From Paludibacteraceae bacterium (GTDB taxonomy: Bacteria; Bacteroidota; Bacteroidia; Bacteroidales; Paludibacteraceae): a DNA stretch of 64,000 nucleotides. The stretch covers positions 1-64,000 of the forward strand of contig JAFOYE010000007.1 of the NCBI GenBank assembly GCA_017391525.1, written 5' to 3'. Made by a program: the position numbers and the translations under genes. The first letter of the stretch is position 1, and each line of letters begins with the position of its first letter. The notes beneath the pieces are model-generated. The model did no database searches. It saw only the letters and a program-made list of their open reading frames with translations, and was not told where the DNA came from. Shown here in pieces: positions 1 through 7,757 of the stretch.

Positions 1-386
1 AACACATGTATCCCTTGGCGCAAAAGGCGATTGACAAACAGATGCCATCCTTCTACATCTTGTACTTCATCCAAGAATATATAGTCTATATCCGTACCAT
101 ATAGTTGATATACGCAATTTAGCACGGTATTTAAATCGGATAATTGCATGCCGTATAGGCGATCATCGTCAAAATCTACGTATGCATATTGGATATGTTG
201 TTCTAGCAGCACTTTGTGGCATAAGGTTGATTTGCCGCTACGTCGCACTCCGATAACCACTTGTGCCATATTACTGCCAAACTCAAATAGATCTTCTTCT
301 TTACGAGAAATCCATGTATTTTTTTTATAGCGTTCCTTGTACTCTTGCTGCTCTGCTAATACTTGCAGTATAATCTTCTCATTCAT
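1..386 (-). CDS. AAA+ ATPase, AAA_14/DUF4143 type, cut by the window edge
   Basis: The first 128 residues are visible; the rest lies left of the window. Walker A GVRRSGKST is at about residues 46-54 and Walker B YIFLDEVQ at about 102-109, followed by a LFVNRLLRQ stretch. This matches the N-terminal half of the complete ATPase at 1248-2516 closely, so the two are paralogues. The family joins an AAA+ domain to a winged helix and a C-terminal DUF4143 nuclease-like region; its physiological role is unsettled. The ATG at 386-384 follows a good promoter by about 20 bases. Family is certain, function unknown. Confidence 0.85.
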   Translation of the reverse strand, partial: MNEKIILQVLAEQQEYKERYKKNTWISRKEEDLFEFGSNMAQVVIGVRRSGKSTLCHKVLLEQHIQYAYVDFDDDRLYGMQLSDLNTVLNCVYQLYGTDIDYIFLDEVQDVEGWHLFVNRLLRQGIHV

Positions 387-404
387 AGTAAAATAAATTT
401 GCTG

Positions 405-436
405 CAAAGGTAATGTTTTTTTTTGAAACTGCCAAA
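405..436 (-). promoter_or_regulatory. Promoter of the left-edge ATPase
   Basis: On the minus strand TTTG (436-433) is followed by 20 bases and TACCTTTG (412-405), the Bacteroidota -33/-7 pair. The ATPase start codon lies about 20 bases downstream. Confidence 0.8.
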
Positions 437-437
437 T

Positions 438-518
438 AAATTCCCTTATTTTGCAAATAAACACGCTATAAATTCCTTTATTATGCATATTTCTTCATTT
501 CAAAATCCCTTATTTTGC
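438..518 (-). repeat. Three iterons at 32-bp spacing upstream of the left-edge ATPase
   Basis: Read in the gene's direction, 17-bp units GCAAAATAAGGGATTTT (518-502), GCATAATAAAGGAATTT (486-470) and GCAAAATAAGGGAATTT (454-438) start exactly 32 bp apart. The last one ends 2 bp before the -33 box. The layout suggests binding sites for a dimeric or oligomeric regulator, perhaps the ATPase itself (inference). Confidence 0.8.
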
Positions 519-540
519 GACTATCATCTACATGGTTCAA

Positions 541-645
541 CCTCTCGCCTATAGCCTATAGCCTCAAAGAGGCGTCCTATAGCGCAGCGTCCTCTAACCT
601 CTAAACAGTAAGCACTTTGTGCCGTCCCCTAAACCAAAAAACTAA
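541..645. repeat. CTATAGC-type 7-bp repeats with mini-hairpins
   Basis: Units of the form GCCTATA recur every 7 bp and are interrupted by small stem-loops that end in GCGTCC, for example CTCAAAGAG before GCGTCC. The same design occurs at 32166, 36112 and 45170 and in frame inside topB. No gene is visible between 387 and 701. Confidence 0.65.
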
Positions 646-681
646 AAATATGCTTCATTTTGCATTTTTTTAGTTTTTTTC

Positions 682-711
682 TTGCCTATATCAAAAAATA
701 GCACTATCTTG
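682..711 (+). promoter_or_regulatory. Promoter-like remnant in front of the ATPase fragment
   Basis: TTG (682-684), 20 bases, then TATCTTG (705-711). It resembles the promoter of the ATPase at 45758, including the shared GCACTATCTT stretch. It abuts the 3' coding fragment directly, so it was probably brought there by an internal deletion. Confidence 0.55.
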
Positions 712-980
712 AATTACTTCGCCGAGGAGGCGTAGTGTATGCAGGGCGAACGAATAATGGCGAAGTAGATTTTGTGGTGCAGCACCACAATGGTACCCGC
801 GCATATTATCAAGTGGCATATACCGCTAATGACGAAAAAACACTAAAACGAGAAATTTCGTCACTAAGAAATATTCGTGATTCCTATCCTAAGTATTTAT
901 TAACGTTGGATTATGACACATCCAATATTGACGGTATTCAACGGTTGAATGTGATAGATTGGTTATTATCTGCAGAATAG
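702..980 (+). pseudogene. 3' fragment of a DUF4143 ATPase gene
   Basis: The frame opens after a stop at 699-701 and reads through LELLRRGG, NNGEVDFVV, YQVAYT and EKTLKREISSL to a stop at 978-980. This equals the last 90 or so residues of DUF4143 ATPases (compare EVDFLI and KTRKREINSL in the gene at 1248). The AAA+ domain, winged helix and start region are absent. A GTG at 735 could start an 81-aa peptide, but without the ATPase it can hardly work as the family does. I read it as an internally deleted gene. Confidence 0.8.
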
Positions 981-1102
981 TCAACAGCACTTTCCTTTCT
1001 TATTTTTGGGGTATCCTTTGGCGTTCTAAAGTCCTTTCCTTACACCCAAATACACATTCCTATGGCGAGTGTTAATCTGTTGCATCTTGGATATTTTTTT
1101 GC

Positions 1103-1198
1103 GCAAAATATCGTAAATAAGCACAGTAAAGTATGTAATATATCGTAGTTAAATGTGTGTTTTTTTGCAAAATATCGCAGTTTACTCGATAATTATTT
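1103..1198 (+). repeat. Three iterons at 32-bp spacing upstream of the complete ATPase
   Basis: Units GCAAAATATCGTA (1103), GTAATATATCGTA (1135) and GCAAAATATCGCA (1167) begin exactly 32 bp apart, and the third 32-bp period ends at the -33 box. Format and the GCAAAATA core match the array at 438-518, but the remaining bases are gene-specific. The 122 bases before the array (981-1102) show nothing recognisable. Confidence 0.8.
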
Positions 1199-1227
1199 GG
1201 TAAATTGAAGTATTTTTACTACCTTTG
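1196..1227 (+). promoter_or_regulatory. Promoter of the ATPase-TOTE pair
   Basis: TTTG (1196-1199), 20 bases, TACCTTTG (1220-1227). The start codon of the ATPase follows 20 bases after the -7 element. Confidence 0.85.
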
Positions 1228-1247
1228 CAGCCTAAATTTTACTCATT

Positions 1248-2516
1248 ATGACTGTACAAGAATTATTGCCTACAATAGCAGAACTCCGCGAAGAATTTTT
1301 ACAAGAGAGTTTTGATGGTCTATGTACCCGTGAACAAGAATCACAAATAGACTTACACAGTAAATTAGCGCAAGTAGTGATCGGAGTTCGCCGAAGCGGA
1401 AAATCTACTTTATGTAGGAAAGTACTGCATGATGCTGGAGTAAAAGCAGCCTATGTCAATTTTGACGATGAACGTTTAGAAAATCTCAAGCGCGAAGATC
1501 TTAACAATCTTCTAGAAGCTCTATATATTGTATATGGAGAATTTGATTATTTATTTTTAGACGAGATACAAAATGTAGATGGTTGGCCACTTTTCGTCAA
1601 CCGTTTGCTTCGACAAAACATACACCTACTTGTAACGGGAAGTAATGCTAAATTACTCTCAAATGAATTGACCACCCATCTAACTGGTCGTCACCACAAA
1701 ATTACACTCTTCCCTTTCTCGTTCAAGGAGTATGCCCAATACAAACAAGTTGATACCACTTCTTTAACCACCAAAGCTCAAGCGTTACTTAAGGTTACCC
1801 TTAATAATTATCTTGTACAAGGAGGTTTCCCCGAGTTGCTAACAGAAAGCAATAAGCAAGACTATATCATGAGTTTATTGGAGGCAATCATAAGAAGGGA
1901 CATCACAAAACGTTTCAAAGTTAGATACCCAGAAGTTCTTCAACGCTTGGCTACATACATGATGGACAATTTTGCACAAGAGTACAATGCTTCTGCATTG
2001 GGCGAACTCTTTGGAGTAACTGATCATACTATAGAAACTTATTGTCATTACTTACAAGAGGCATTTTTATTGCAGTCTGTCCGCAAATTCTCTTTTAAGA
2101 GTCGTGAACGTATACGCGGTGAAAAACTTTATGTAGTAGATCCTGCGTTTTTATCATTCCGAACAAATACTTTCACTACACAAAATATGGGATGGCGCTT
2201 AGAAAATGCTGTCTTTATAGAATTATTACACAGAGCAAGCATTACTTATGCTGATGTGTTTTATTATCGCGATCGTAGTTTCGAAGTGGATTTTCTTATA
2301 GCAAAAGGTGGCATAGTGGAAAGCATTTATCAGGTTTGCTATGATATGACCGAAGAAAAAACTCGTAAACGAGAAATTAACTCCCTTCTACAAGGTGCAC
2401 GTAAATTTCACTGCCAAGATTTAACTATTCTTACATTCTCACAAGAGGAGACTATAGAAGTGGATGGATATACTATAAAAGTATTGCCTGCAACTAAGTG
2501 GTTCGTGACAAAGTAA
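1248..2516 (+). CDS. AAA+ ATPase with DUF4143 C-terminal domain
   Basis: 422 aa. Walker A GVRRSGKST lies at residues 46-54 and Walker B YLFLDEIQ at 101-108, then a sensor-like TGSNAKLL. A helix-turn-helix-like stretch (SALGELFGVTDHTIETYCHYL) sits mid-protein, and the C-terminus carries EVDFLI as in the PD-(D/E)XK-like DUF4143 region. It is complete, of normal family length, and has its own promoter and iteron array. The TOTE gene begins 8 bp after its stop, so the two are probably co-transcribed. The biological role of this family is not established; the HTH and the phased iterons hint at autoregulation (inference). Confidence 0.88.
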   Translation: MTVQELLPTIAELREEFLQESFDGLCTREQESQIDLHSKLAQVVIGVRRSGKSTLCRKVLHDAGVKAAYVNFDDERLENLKREDLNNLLEALYIVYGEFDYLFLDEIQNVDGWPLFVNRLLRQNIHLLVTGSNAKLLSNELTTHLTGRHHKITLFPFSFKEYAQYKQVDTTSLTTKAQALLKVTLNNYLVQGGFPELLTESNKQDYIMSLLEAIIRRDITKRFKVRYPEVLQRLATYMMDNFAQEYNASALGELFGVTDHTIETYCHYLQEAFLLQSVRKFSFKSRERIRGEKLYVVDPAFLSFRTNTFTTQNMGWRLENAVFIELLHRASITYADVFYYRDRSFEVDFLIAKGGIVESIYQVCYDMTEEKTRKREINSLLQGARKFHCQDLTILTFSQEETIEVDGYTIKVLPATKWFVTK

Positions 2517-2524
2517 TACTCTCT

Positions 2525-5392
2525 ATGCAAACCTACGACGATCTACTGCGCGAACGCGATGCGCTGCTTCTGAGAGTAGAACAACTGTCAGAAGAGAATC
2601 GTCAACTGCGTTTGCAATTAGCCCAACATACGCCCGCCAAGCCAATACAAGACGAACCCAACTCGCACCTTGCAACTTCATTGTCAGCTGAGGAGAAGAT
2701 TCAACTATTTCAATCTCGATTCCGTGGACGGACAGATGTCTTTGCCCGACGATGGTACAGCAAAAACACCAACAAGAGTGGCTACCAACCCGTCTGTCAA
2801 AACGAATGGCATCCCACTTTTTGTGATAAGAAAAAACACAAATGTGCAGACTGCCCTAATAGGCAATTTGCGCCATTAGATAATGATGCCATCTACAAAC
2901 ATCTCGAGGGCAAGGACGAACTTGCACGTGATGTTATAGGTTTATACCCTATACTAGAAGATAACACATGTCATTTCCTTTGTGCAGATTTTGACGACAA
3001 GAATTCCGAGCACGGTTATCAATCGGACGTACAAACATTTGTCTCTGTTTGTCGGGATTGGGGACTAACCCCAGCCGTCGAACGTTCTCGCTCGGGCAAT
3101 GGTGCGCATGTGTGGTTGTTCTTTGAGCAGCCAACTCCAAGTCGTCTTGCTCGAAAACTAGGTTTTGCTATTCTTACGGAAGCTACCAATAGAAACGGAC
3201 GTATCTCCTTTAAGTCATATGATCGTTTCTTCCCCAATCAGGATCAATTGCCCGAAGGTGGATTAGGTAACCTTGTTGCCTTACCTTTGCAGGGTCAAGC
3301 ACGTAAACAAGGAAATAGTCTCTTTGTGGATGACAACTTTTCTCCCTATCCTGACCAATGGGATTTTCTGCGAAATATTCCAACTATTTCTTCAGAGCAA
3401 TTGGACACCATCCTTCAAACTCACACTACTAAAGACTTAGGCGAACTCGCTTCATCTACCGAAGAGCGACCTTGGCTCTTGCCCAAATCCTCACCGCTTA
3501 CCCCGCAGGATTTTCCCTCTCAACTAACCATCGTGCAAGGCAATGGTTTATATATTCCTCTCAATGGTTTATCTGCTAAAGTCATCAATCACCTCAAACG
3601 TATTGCATCGTTTAAGAATCCCGAATTCTACACCAAGCAAGCGATGCGTTTTTCTACTTTCTCCACACCGAGGATTATCTGTTGCGCTGAACTTAGCGAA
3701 GACTTCTTAGTTTTACCACGTGGCTGCGAAGATGCTGTCACTCAACTTCTTGAAAGCAACTTTATCGCATATCGTTTTGAAGACCAAACCTATCATGGTC
3801 AACCAATACATGTAACTTTCAATGGACAGTTACGTGATGAACAGCAACTTGCTCTATCGAAACTTACCCTCAAGACCAATGGCACCTTATCTGCCAACAC
3901 TGCCTTTGGCAAGACGGTCACAGCTGCTGCATTGATAGCATCCCGACAAGTCAATACGCTTATTCTCGTCCATACTAAAGCGCTTCTTGAACAATGGAAA
4001 AACACCCTTTCGAGTTTCCTATCAATCGAATTTGAAGCTCCTCAAACTCCTACAAGACGAGGAAGAAAAAAAACATTCTCTCCTATAGGTACCCTCGATT
4101 CATCAGGCAATCACCTAAGCAATATTATCGACATTGTTGTCATTCAATCGTGTATCAATAACGACGATATTAAGGACTTTGTTCGCAACTATGGTATGGT
4201 GATTGTGGATGAGTGCCACCACGTATCCGCCGTCCAGTTTGAACGTGTACTACGCTTCGCTAATGCCCAATATGTTTATGGTTTAACAGCCACCCCGATA
4301 CGCAAAGACGGTCACCAGCCCATTATCTTCATGCAATGTGGACCTATACGTTATACGGCCAACAAGAGCGTTCAGCATCATTCCTTCACGCGCGAACTTC
4401 GTCCTCGTTTTACTGCCTATAAGGATATCTCCGCCGAGCCACTTACATACACGCAGCAAATCCACGAAATAGCCAATAACGAACTCCGAAATCGTATGAT
4501 AATCTCAGATGTGTGCCAAGCAATTCAGCAGGGGCGCACACCTATTATCCTTACGCAACTCACTGCTCACGTCCATGTCTTAGCACAGATGCTAACACCT
4601 CACTGCCAGAATGTCATTTGTCTTACAGGTTCGGATTCTACTAAGCAAAAACGCCTCACAATGGAGACCTTACGTAGTATCCCGTCCGAGCAAAGTTTGG
4701 CGATTATTGCTACGGGCAAATACATCGGAGAAGGATTTGATTTTCCTCGATTAGATACCCTATTCCTTACTTTGCCTATTGCGTGGAAAGGCTTGGTGGC
4801 TCAATACACAGGTCGCTTGCATCGTGAATACGATGGCAAAGATGATGTGATAGTTTATGATTATATTGATATCCATGTACCGTTGTGCGAAAAGATGTAT
4901 CGCAGACGGCTCAAAGGCTATGCTGGTAATGGTTACCAATTGCAATCTTCTATTTCAAGTGACCAACACGATACTACATCACTGCATCATAACACCATCT
5001 TCAGTGGCATTGATTTTGCCCCATTATTCCTACGCGACTTGCGCAATGCCAAGCAATCTATTCTTATTTACACACCCTCTATTCAATCTGCTGCATTAGA
5101 TTGCCTCTATGAGCTTCAAGATCAACAACGCAACGGCTGTAGCATTCAACTCTTCACGCAAGATATCATCACTGCTGAAACCGAAAATCAGTTAGATTTA
5201 TTTTCAGTTTCACCATTAGACGAACTGCCTGTTACTAAACGAGAATCTATATATTTGCAATGTGCCATTATCGATCGCCATATCCTGTGGTATGGTGACA
5301 TCAATTATCTTGGCGCCAATACAAAACACGATTTCTCTATGCGCCTAACCGACGCATCCATTGCCGAACAAGTCATTAGTTTGCTATTCTGA
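2525..5392 (+). CDS. TOTE conflict-system protein: primase, helicase and PLD-like domains
   Basis: 955 aa. Order: N-terminal coiled coil (about 5-35); Cys cluster C91, C100, C107, C110, a likely zinc site; archaeo-eukaryotic primase domain with FLCADFDD (151-158), SGNGAHVWLFF (190-200) and the typical LVALPLQG stretch; superfamily II helicase with motif I TAFGKT (about 458), DECHH (562-566), GLTATP and QYTGRLHRE (about 760); C-terminal phospholipase-D-like region with DRHILWYGDINYLG. TOTE proteins are predicted to act against invading nucleic acid. A GTG at 2498 would add nine residues but overlaps the upstream gene; the ATG at 2525 is preferred. Catalytic primase and helicase residues look intact. 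The HxK of a classical PLD motif is not obvious. Confidence 0.88.
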   Translation: MQTYDDLLRERDALLLRVEQLSEENRQLRLQLAQHTPAKPIQDEPNSHLATSLSAEEKIQLFQSRFRGRTDVFARRWYSKNTNKSGYQPVCQNEWHPTFCDKKKHKCADCPNRQFAPLDNDAIYKHLEGKDELARDVIGLYPILEDNTCHFLCADFDDKNSEHGYQSDVQTFVSVCRDWGLTPAVERSRSGNGAHVWLFFEQPTPSRLARKLGFAILTEATNRNGRISFKSYDRFFPNQDQLPEGGLGNLVALPLQGQARKQGNSLFVDDNFSPYPDQWDFLRNIPTISSEQLDTILQTHTTKDLGELASSTEERPWLLPKSSPLTPQDFPSQLTIVQGNGLYIPLNGLSAKVINHLKRIASFKNPEFYTKQAMRFSTFSTPRIICCAELSEDFLVLPRGCEDAVTQLLESNFIAYRFEDQTYHGQPIHVTFNGQLRDEQQLALSKLTLKTNGTLSANTAFGKTVTAAALIASRQVNTLILVHTKALLEQWKNTLSSFLSIEFEAPQTPTRRGRKKTFSPIGTLDSSGNHLSNIIDIVVIQSCINNDDIKDFVRNYGMVIVDECHHVSAVQFERVLRFANAQYVYGLTATPIRKDGHQPIIFMQCGPIRYTANKSVQHHSFTRELRPRFTAYKDISAEPLTYTQQIHEIANNELRNRMIISDVCQAIQQGRTPIILTQLTAHVHVLAQMLTPHCQNVICLTGSDSTKQKRLTMETLRSIPSEQSLAIIATGKYIGEGFDFPRLDTLFLTLPIAWKGLVAQYTGRLHREYDGKDDVIVYDYIDIHVPLCEKMYRRRLKGYAGNGYQLQSSISSDQHDTTSLHHNTIFSGIDFAPLFLRDLRNAKQSILIYTPSIQSAALDCLYELQDQQRNGCSIQLFTQDIITAETENQLDLFSVSPLDELPVTKRESIYLQCAIIDRHILWYGDINYLGANTKHDFSMRLTDASIAEQVISLLF

Positions 5393-5460
5393 TTATAGGG
5401 TATTTCTTACTCATTACGCACTATTTAGTACATTGAAAGTGCAAAATAGTGATTTATATT

Positions 5461-5522
5461 TGCCTCTACCCCCCTCACTGAGGCACTTTACCCCAATTAT
5501 AATGCAAAAATTGCATTTTTAA
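5461..5522 (+). terminator. Hairpins after the TOTE gene, probable terminator
   Basis: A stem TGCCTC/GAGGCA (5461-5485) and then AATGCAA-AAA-TTGCATT followed by T's (5501-5522). The second has terminator form but a weak A/T stem. Confidence 0.45.
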
Positions 5523-5723
5523 ACCTTTTCTATCAATCTTATTAGTATACTATCGCGGGTGTCAATTTTTCGGCAATATATCACAATATTGCCAAATGAT
5601 TGATATTCGCTATTATTTTCGACTTCAACAAGTAAAAATCACAAAGTGTTAGAAGCGTTAGATATTTTATCGACTTTGGGGTAATAAAATCGTACAATGT
5701 ATACTAGTGTATATCACTGTATA
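5523..5723. other. AT-rich spacer with GTGTATAT repeats
   Basis: No gene is seen. Near the right end (5698-5735) the motif AGTGTATAT recurs three times at 11-16 bp intervals. The stretch probably belongs to decayed mobile DNA between the TOTE gene and the tRNA. Confidence 0.4.
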
Positions 5724-5894
5724 TTAGTGTATATTATGCAAGCGATTCAAACGAATACGATTTCTTTGTAACTTATTCTGCTCTTGAGATAGAGTAGAAT
5801 ATTCAATGTACCAACCTTGTGAGTTGCGGTACAATTGCGCAGGACGGTAATTAAGGGTTGTAGCACCCTCGATTTTTAGTTGAAAGTTTGACAT
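5724..5894 (-). pseudogene. N-terminal stub of a tyrosine-type integrase
   Basis: 56 aa starting at ATG 5894-5892 (MSNFQLK...). The residues QGWYIEYS and QRNRIRLNRLHNI resemble the N-terminal arm-binding part of Bacteroidota phage/ICE integrases (usually about 400 aa), which read like WYVEYY...LQRKRIKLN. All catalytic parts are missing. The location just past the 3' end of a tRNA gene, the usual integrase target, supports the call. A hairpin, stems CTTCG.GCTTG and CAAGC.CGAAG, lies just upstream (5900-5930). A longer 73-aa frame from 5945 exists but begins inside that hairpin region. Identification rests on a short stretch. Confidence 0.5.
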
Positions 5895-6067
5895 TTTTTT
5901 TCTTCGGGCTTGTTCGTGCTCAAGCTCGAAGAAGTGAAACATCATTTGCTCTAAAAAGCAAAATGATAGTCAAAAGATATCACTTTTGCTATCATTTTTG
6001 CTATCACTTTGTACTATTTTGAGATTTTTCAAGGGTGTTACTTGCGTAACTCTCTGATTCTCATACT

Positions 6068-6143
6068 TGGTGATTCAGCTGGGGCTCGAACCCAGGACCC
6101 CATCCTTAAAAGGGATGTGCTCTACCTGCTGAGCTACTGAATC
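6068..6143 (-). tRNA. tRNA-Lys (anticodon TTT)
   Basis: On the minus strand the acceptor GATTCAG (6143-6137) pairs with CTGAATC (6078-6072). The anticodon arm is CATCC-CTTTTAA-GGATG with anticodon TTT, and the T-arm contains GGTTCGAGCCC. Discriminator A is at 6071 and an encoded CCA at 6070-6068. All four arms are regular. Confidence 0.95.
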
Positions 6144-6188
6144 GCGCGTTAAGCGCACACACTAAATACTTCCATTCGAAAGCGGGTG

Positions 6189-6220
6189 CAAAGGTACTGC
6201 TTTTTTTTGATATGACCAAA
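6189..6220 (-). promoter_or_regulatory. Promoter of tRNA-Lys
   Basis: Minus strand TTTG (6220-6217), 20 bases, TACCTTTG (6196-6189), about 45 bases upstream of the mature tRNA. Confidence 0.75.
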
Positions 6221-6257
6221 TTTTTCCGCAAAAAAGTGTAGAAAAGTTTGTTTTTTA

Positions 6258-6288
6258 TTGCTATATTAGAAATAATTGTGTAACTTTG
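6258..6288 (+). promoter_or_regulatory. Promoter of ispG
   Basis: TTG (6258-6260), 20 bases, TAACTTTG (6281-6288). A TTG at 6286 that could open a longer reading frame lies inside the -7 element, which rules it out as the start codon. Confidence 0.85.
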
Positions 6289-6306
6289 CACCAAATTCGT
6301 GCTATT

Positions 6307-7707
6307 ATGGATATACAATTGACATATCATCGTCGTCATACGACAACCACTAAGGTGGGCGATCTGGAAATAGGTAGTGAACATCCTGTTCGCATTCAAA
6401 CGATGGCCAATACTTCGACCAACGACATCGAAGGCAGCGTAGCACAGGCTGAACGTTGTTTTGCAGCAGGTGCCGAGCTGCTGCGCTATACCACCCAAGG
6501 TATCCGAGAAGTTGAGTCATTGGCGCAGATACGTAAAACAGTTCAGGAGTTCAGGAGTTCAGGAGTAACTCCTTTGGTGGCGGATGTACATTTTCAGTCC
6601 GATGTGGCAGATGCTGCGGCCAAGGTGATAGAGAAAGTGCGTATCAATCCCGGTAACTATATTGATCCTGCTCGCAAGTTTAAGCAGATAGATTATACCG
6701 ATGAGGAGTATCAATCCGAACTCGAGCGCCTTCGTAATCGATTTGTTCAACTGCTTAATATCTGCAAGGAACACAAAACAGCCTTGCGTATAGGTGTGAA
6801 CCATGGCAGTTTGAGCGATCGCATCATGTCGCGCTATGGTGATACACCCGAAGGAATGGTGGAGAGTTGTATGGAGTTTTTGCGCGTAGCCGTGGCAGAG
6901 GACTTTAAGGATATCGTACTATCAATCAAAGCCAGCAATACACGCGTGATGGTGACGACAGTGCGCCTGCTCGTATGGCAGATGGCAGAGGAGCAGATGG
7001 CTTTTCCGTTGCATTTGGGGGTGACAGAAGCTGGTGAAGGCGAGGATGGACGCGTGAAGTCTGCCGTAGGAATAGGAGCACTTTTGGCCGATGGAATCGG
7101 CGATACTATACGAGTTAGTCTGAGCGAAGCACCTGAAAAAGAGTTGCCTGTAGCCAAAGCGCTAGTGGACTATTTTGCGGATGAGCAACATAGCGTACGC
7201 TATGCCAAGAGTACTCAGGTGAAGGTGGAAGGCAATACCGTGTATTATAGCAACGATGATACTGACTGGGCAAGCTTTCAGTTGCATGCTGCGGCTGAGT
7301 GCGGAAGACTATTATGGGATCATAATTGCACCGAACTGGTGCTGAACAATTCGCATTTTGCTGCGGAAGATTTGGTGCGTCTGAGCAAGGATATCCTGCA
7401 AGCCGCGCGCGTGCGTATGTATAAAACGGAGTATATCTCTTGTCCTGGTTGTGGTCGTACCTTGTTTGATTTAGAGCAGACTATTGCAGAAGTGAAGGCT
7501 GCTACGGCCCATCTGCAGGGGCTAAAGATAGGAATCATGGGTTGTATCGTAAATGGTCCAGGCGAGATGGCGGATGCCGATTATGGATATGTAGGTGCAG
7601 GCCGCGGCAAAGTGAGCCTATACAAAGGCAAAGAATGCGTGCTGAAGAATATCCCTCAGGAAGAAGCTGTAGAGCAGTTGTTGGAGTTGATAAAAAAAGA
7701 GAGCTAG
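6307..7707 (+). CDS. ispG: 4-hydroxy-3-methylbut-2-enyl-diphosphate synthase
   Basis: 466 aa. IspG (GcpE) reduces methylerythritol cyclodiphosphate to HMBPP in the MEP isoprenoid pathway using a [4Fe-4S] cluster. Diagnostic segments: VRIQTMANTST near the N-terminus, PLVADVHF, RINPGN, RIGVNHGSLS, and the C-terminal cluster site with SCPGCGRT and GIMGCIVNGPGEM. ATG 6307 follows the promoter by 18 bases. An 8-bp unit GTTCAGGA is repeated three times at 6543-6566 and encodes VQEFRSSG just before the PLVADVHF strand; this looks like an in-frame repeat insertion. Confidence 0.97.
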   Translation: MDIQLTYHRRHTTTTKVGDLEIGSEHPVRIQTMANTSTNDIEGSVAQAERCFAAGAELLRYTTQGIREVESLAQIRKTVQEFRSSGVTPLVADVHFQSDVADAAAKVIEKVRINPGNYIDPARKFKQIDYTDEEYQSELERLRNRFVQLLNICKEHKTALRIGVNHGSLSDRIMSRYGDTPEGMVESCMEFLRVAVAEDFKDIVLSIKASNTRVMVTTVRLLVWQMAEEQMAFPLHLGVTEAGEGEDGRVKSAVGIGALLADGIGDTIRVSLSEAPEKELPVAKALVDYFADEQHSVRYAKSTQVKVEGNTVYYSNDDTDWASFQLHAAAECGRLLWDHNCTELVLNNSHFAAEDLVRLSKDILQAARVRMYKTEYISCPGCGRTLFDLEQTIAEVKAATAHLQGLKIGIMGCIVNGPGEMADADYGYVGAGRGKVSLYKGKECVLKNIPQEEAVEQLLELIKKES

Positions 7708-7723
7708 TTGCTCTCTTTTTTTT
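7692..7723. terminator. Bidirectional terminator between ispG and hisS
   Basis: A-run, AGAGAGC, loop TAGTT, GCTCTCT, T-run. It serves both the rightward ispG and the leftward hisS; the ispG stop codon lies in the loop. Confidence 0.9.
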
Positions 7724-7726
7724 ATG

Positions 7727-7757
7727 CTAGTTATGCTAGTTGGGCTAGTTCATCTAG
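7727..7757. repeat. 9-bp CTAG repeat array
   Basis: CTAGTTATG, CTAGTTGGG, CTAGTTCAT, CTAG in strict 9-bp register. It overlaps the 3' end of hisS, whose last codons (LAQLA) are made from it. Confidence 0.8.

Noticed and set aside
5898..5932. Terminator at the inverted repeat CTTCGGGCTTG/CAAGCTCGAAG
   Set aside because: The T-run precedes the stem on the plus strand and an A-run follows it on the minus strand, so it lacks the 3' T-run of a terminator.
6286..6306. Earlier TTG start for ispG
   Set aside because: The TTG is part of the -7 promoter element; ATG 6307 matches the family start.
6106..6498. 130-codon open frame antisense across the ispG start and into tRNA-Lys
   Set aside because: Overlaps the tRNA gene and the ispG promoter; no recognisable protein.
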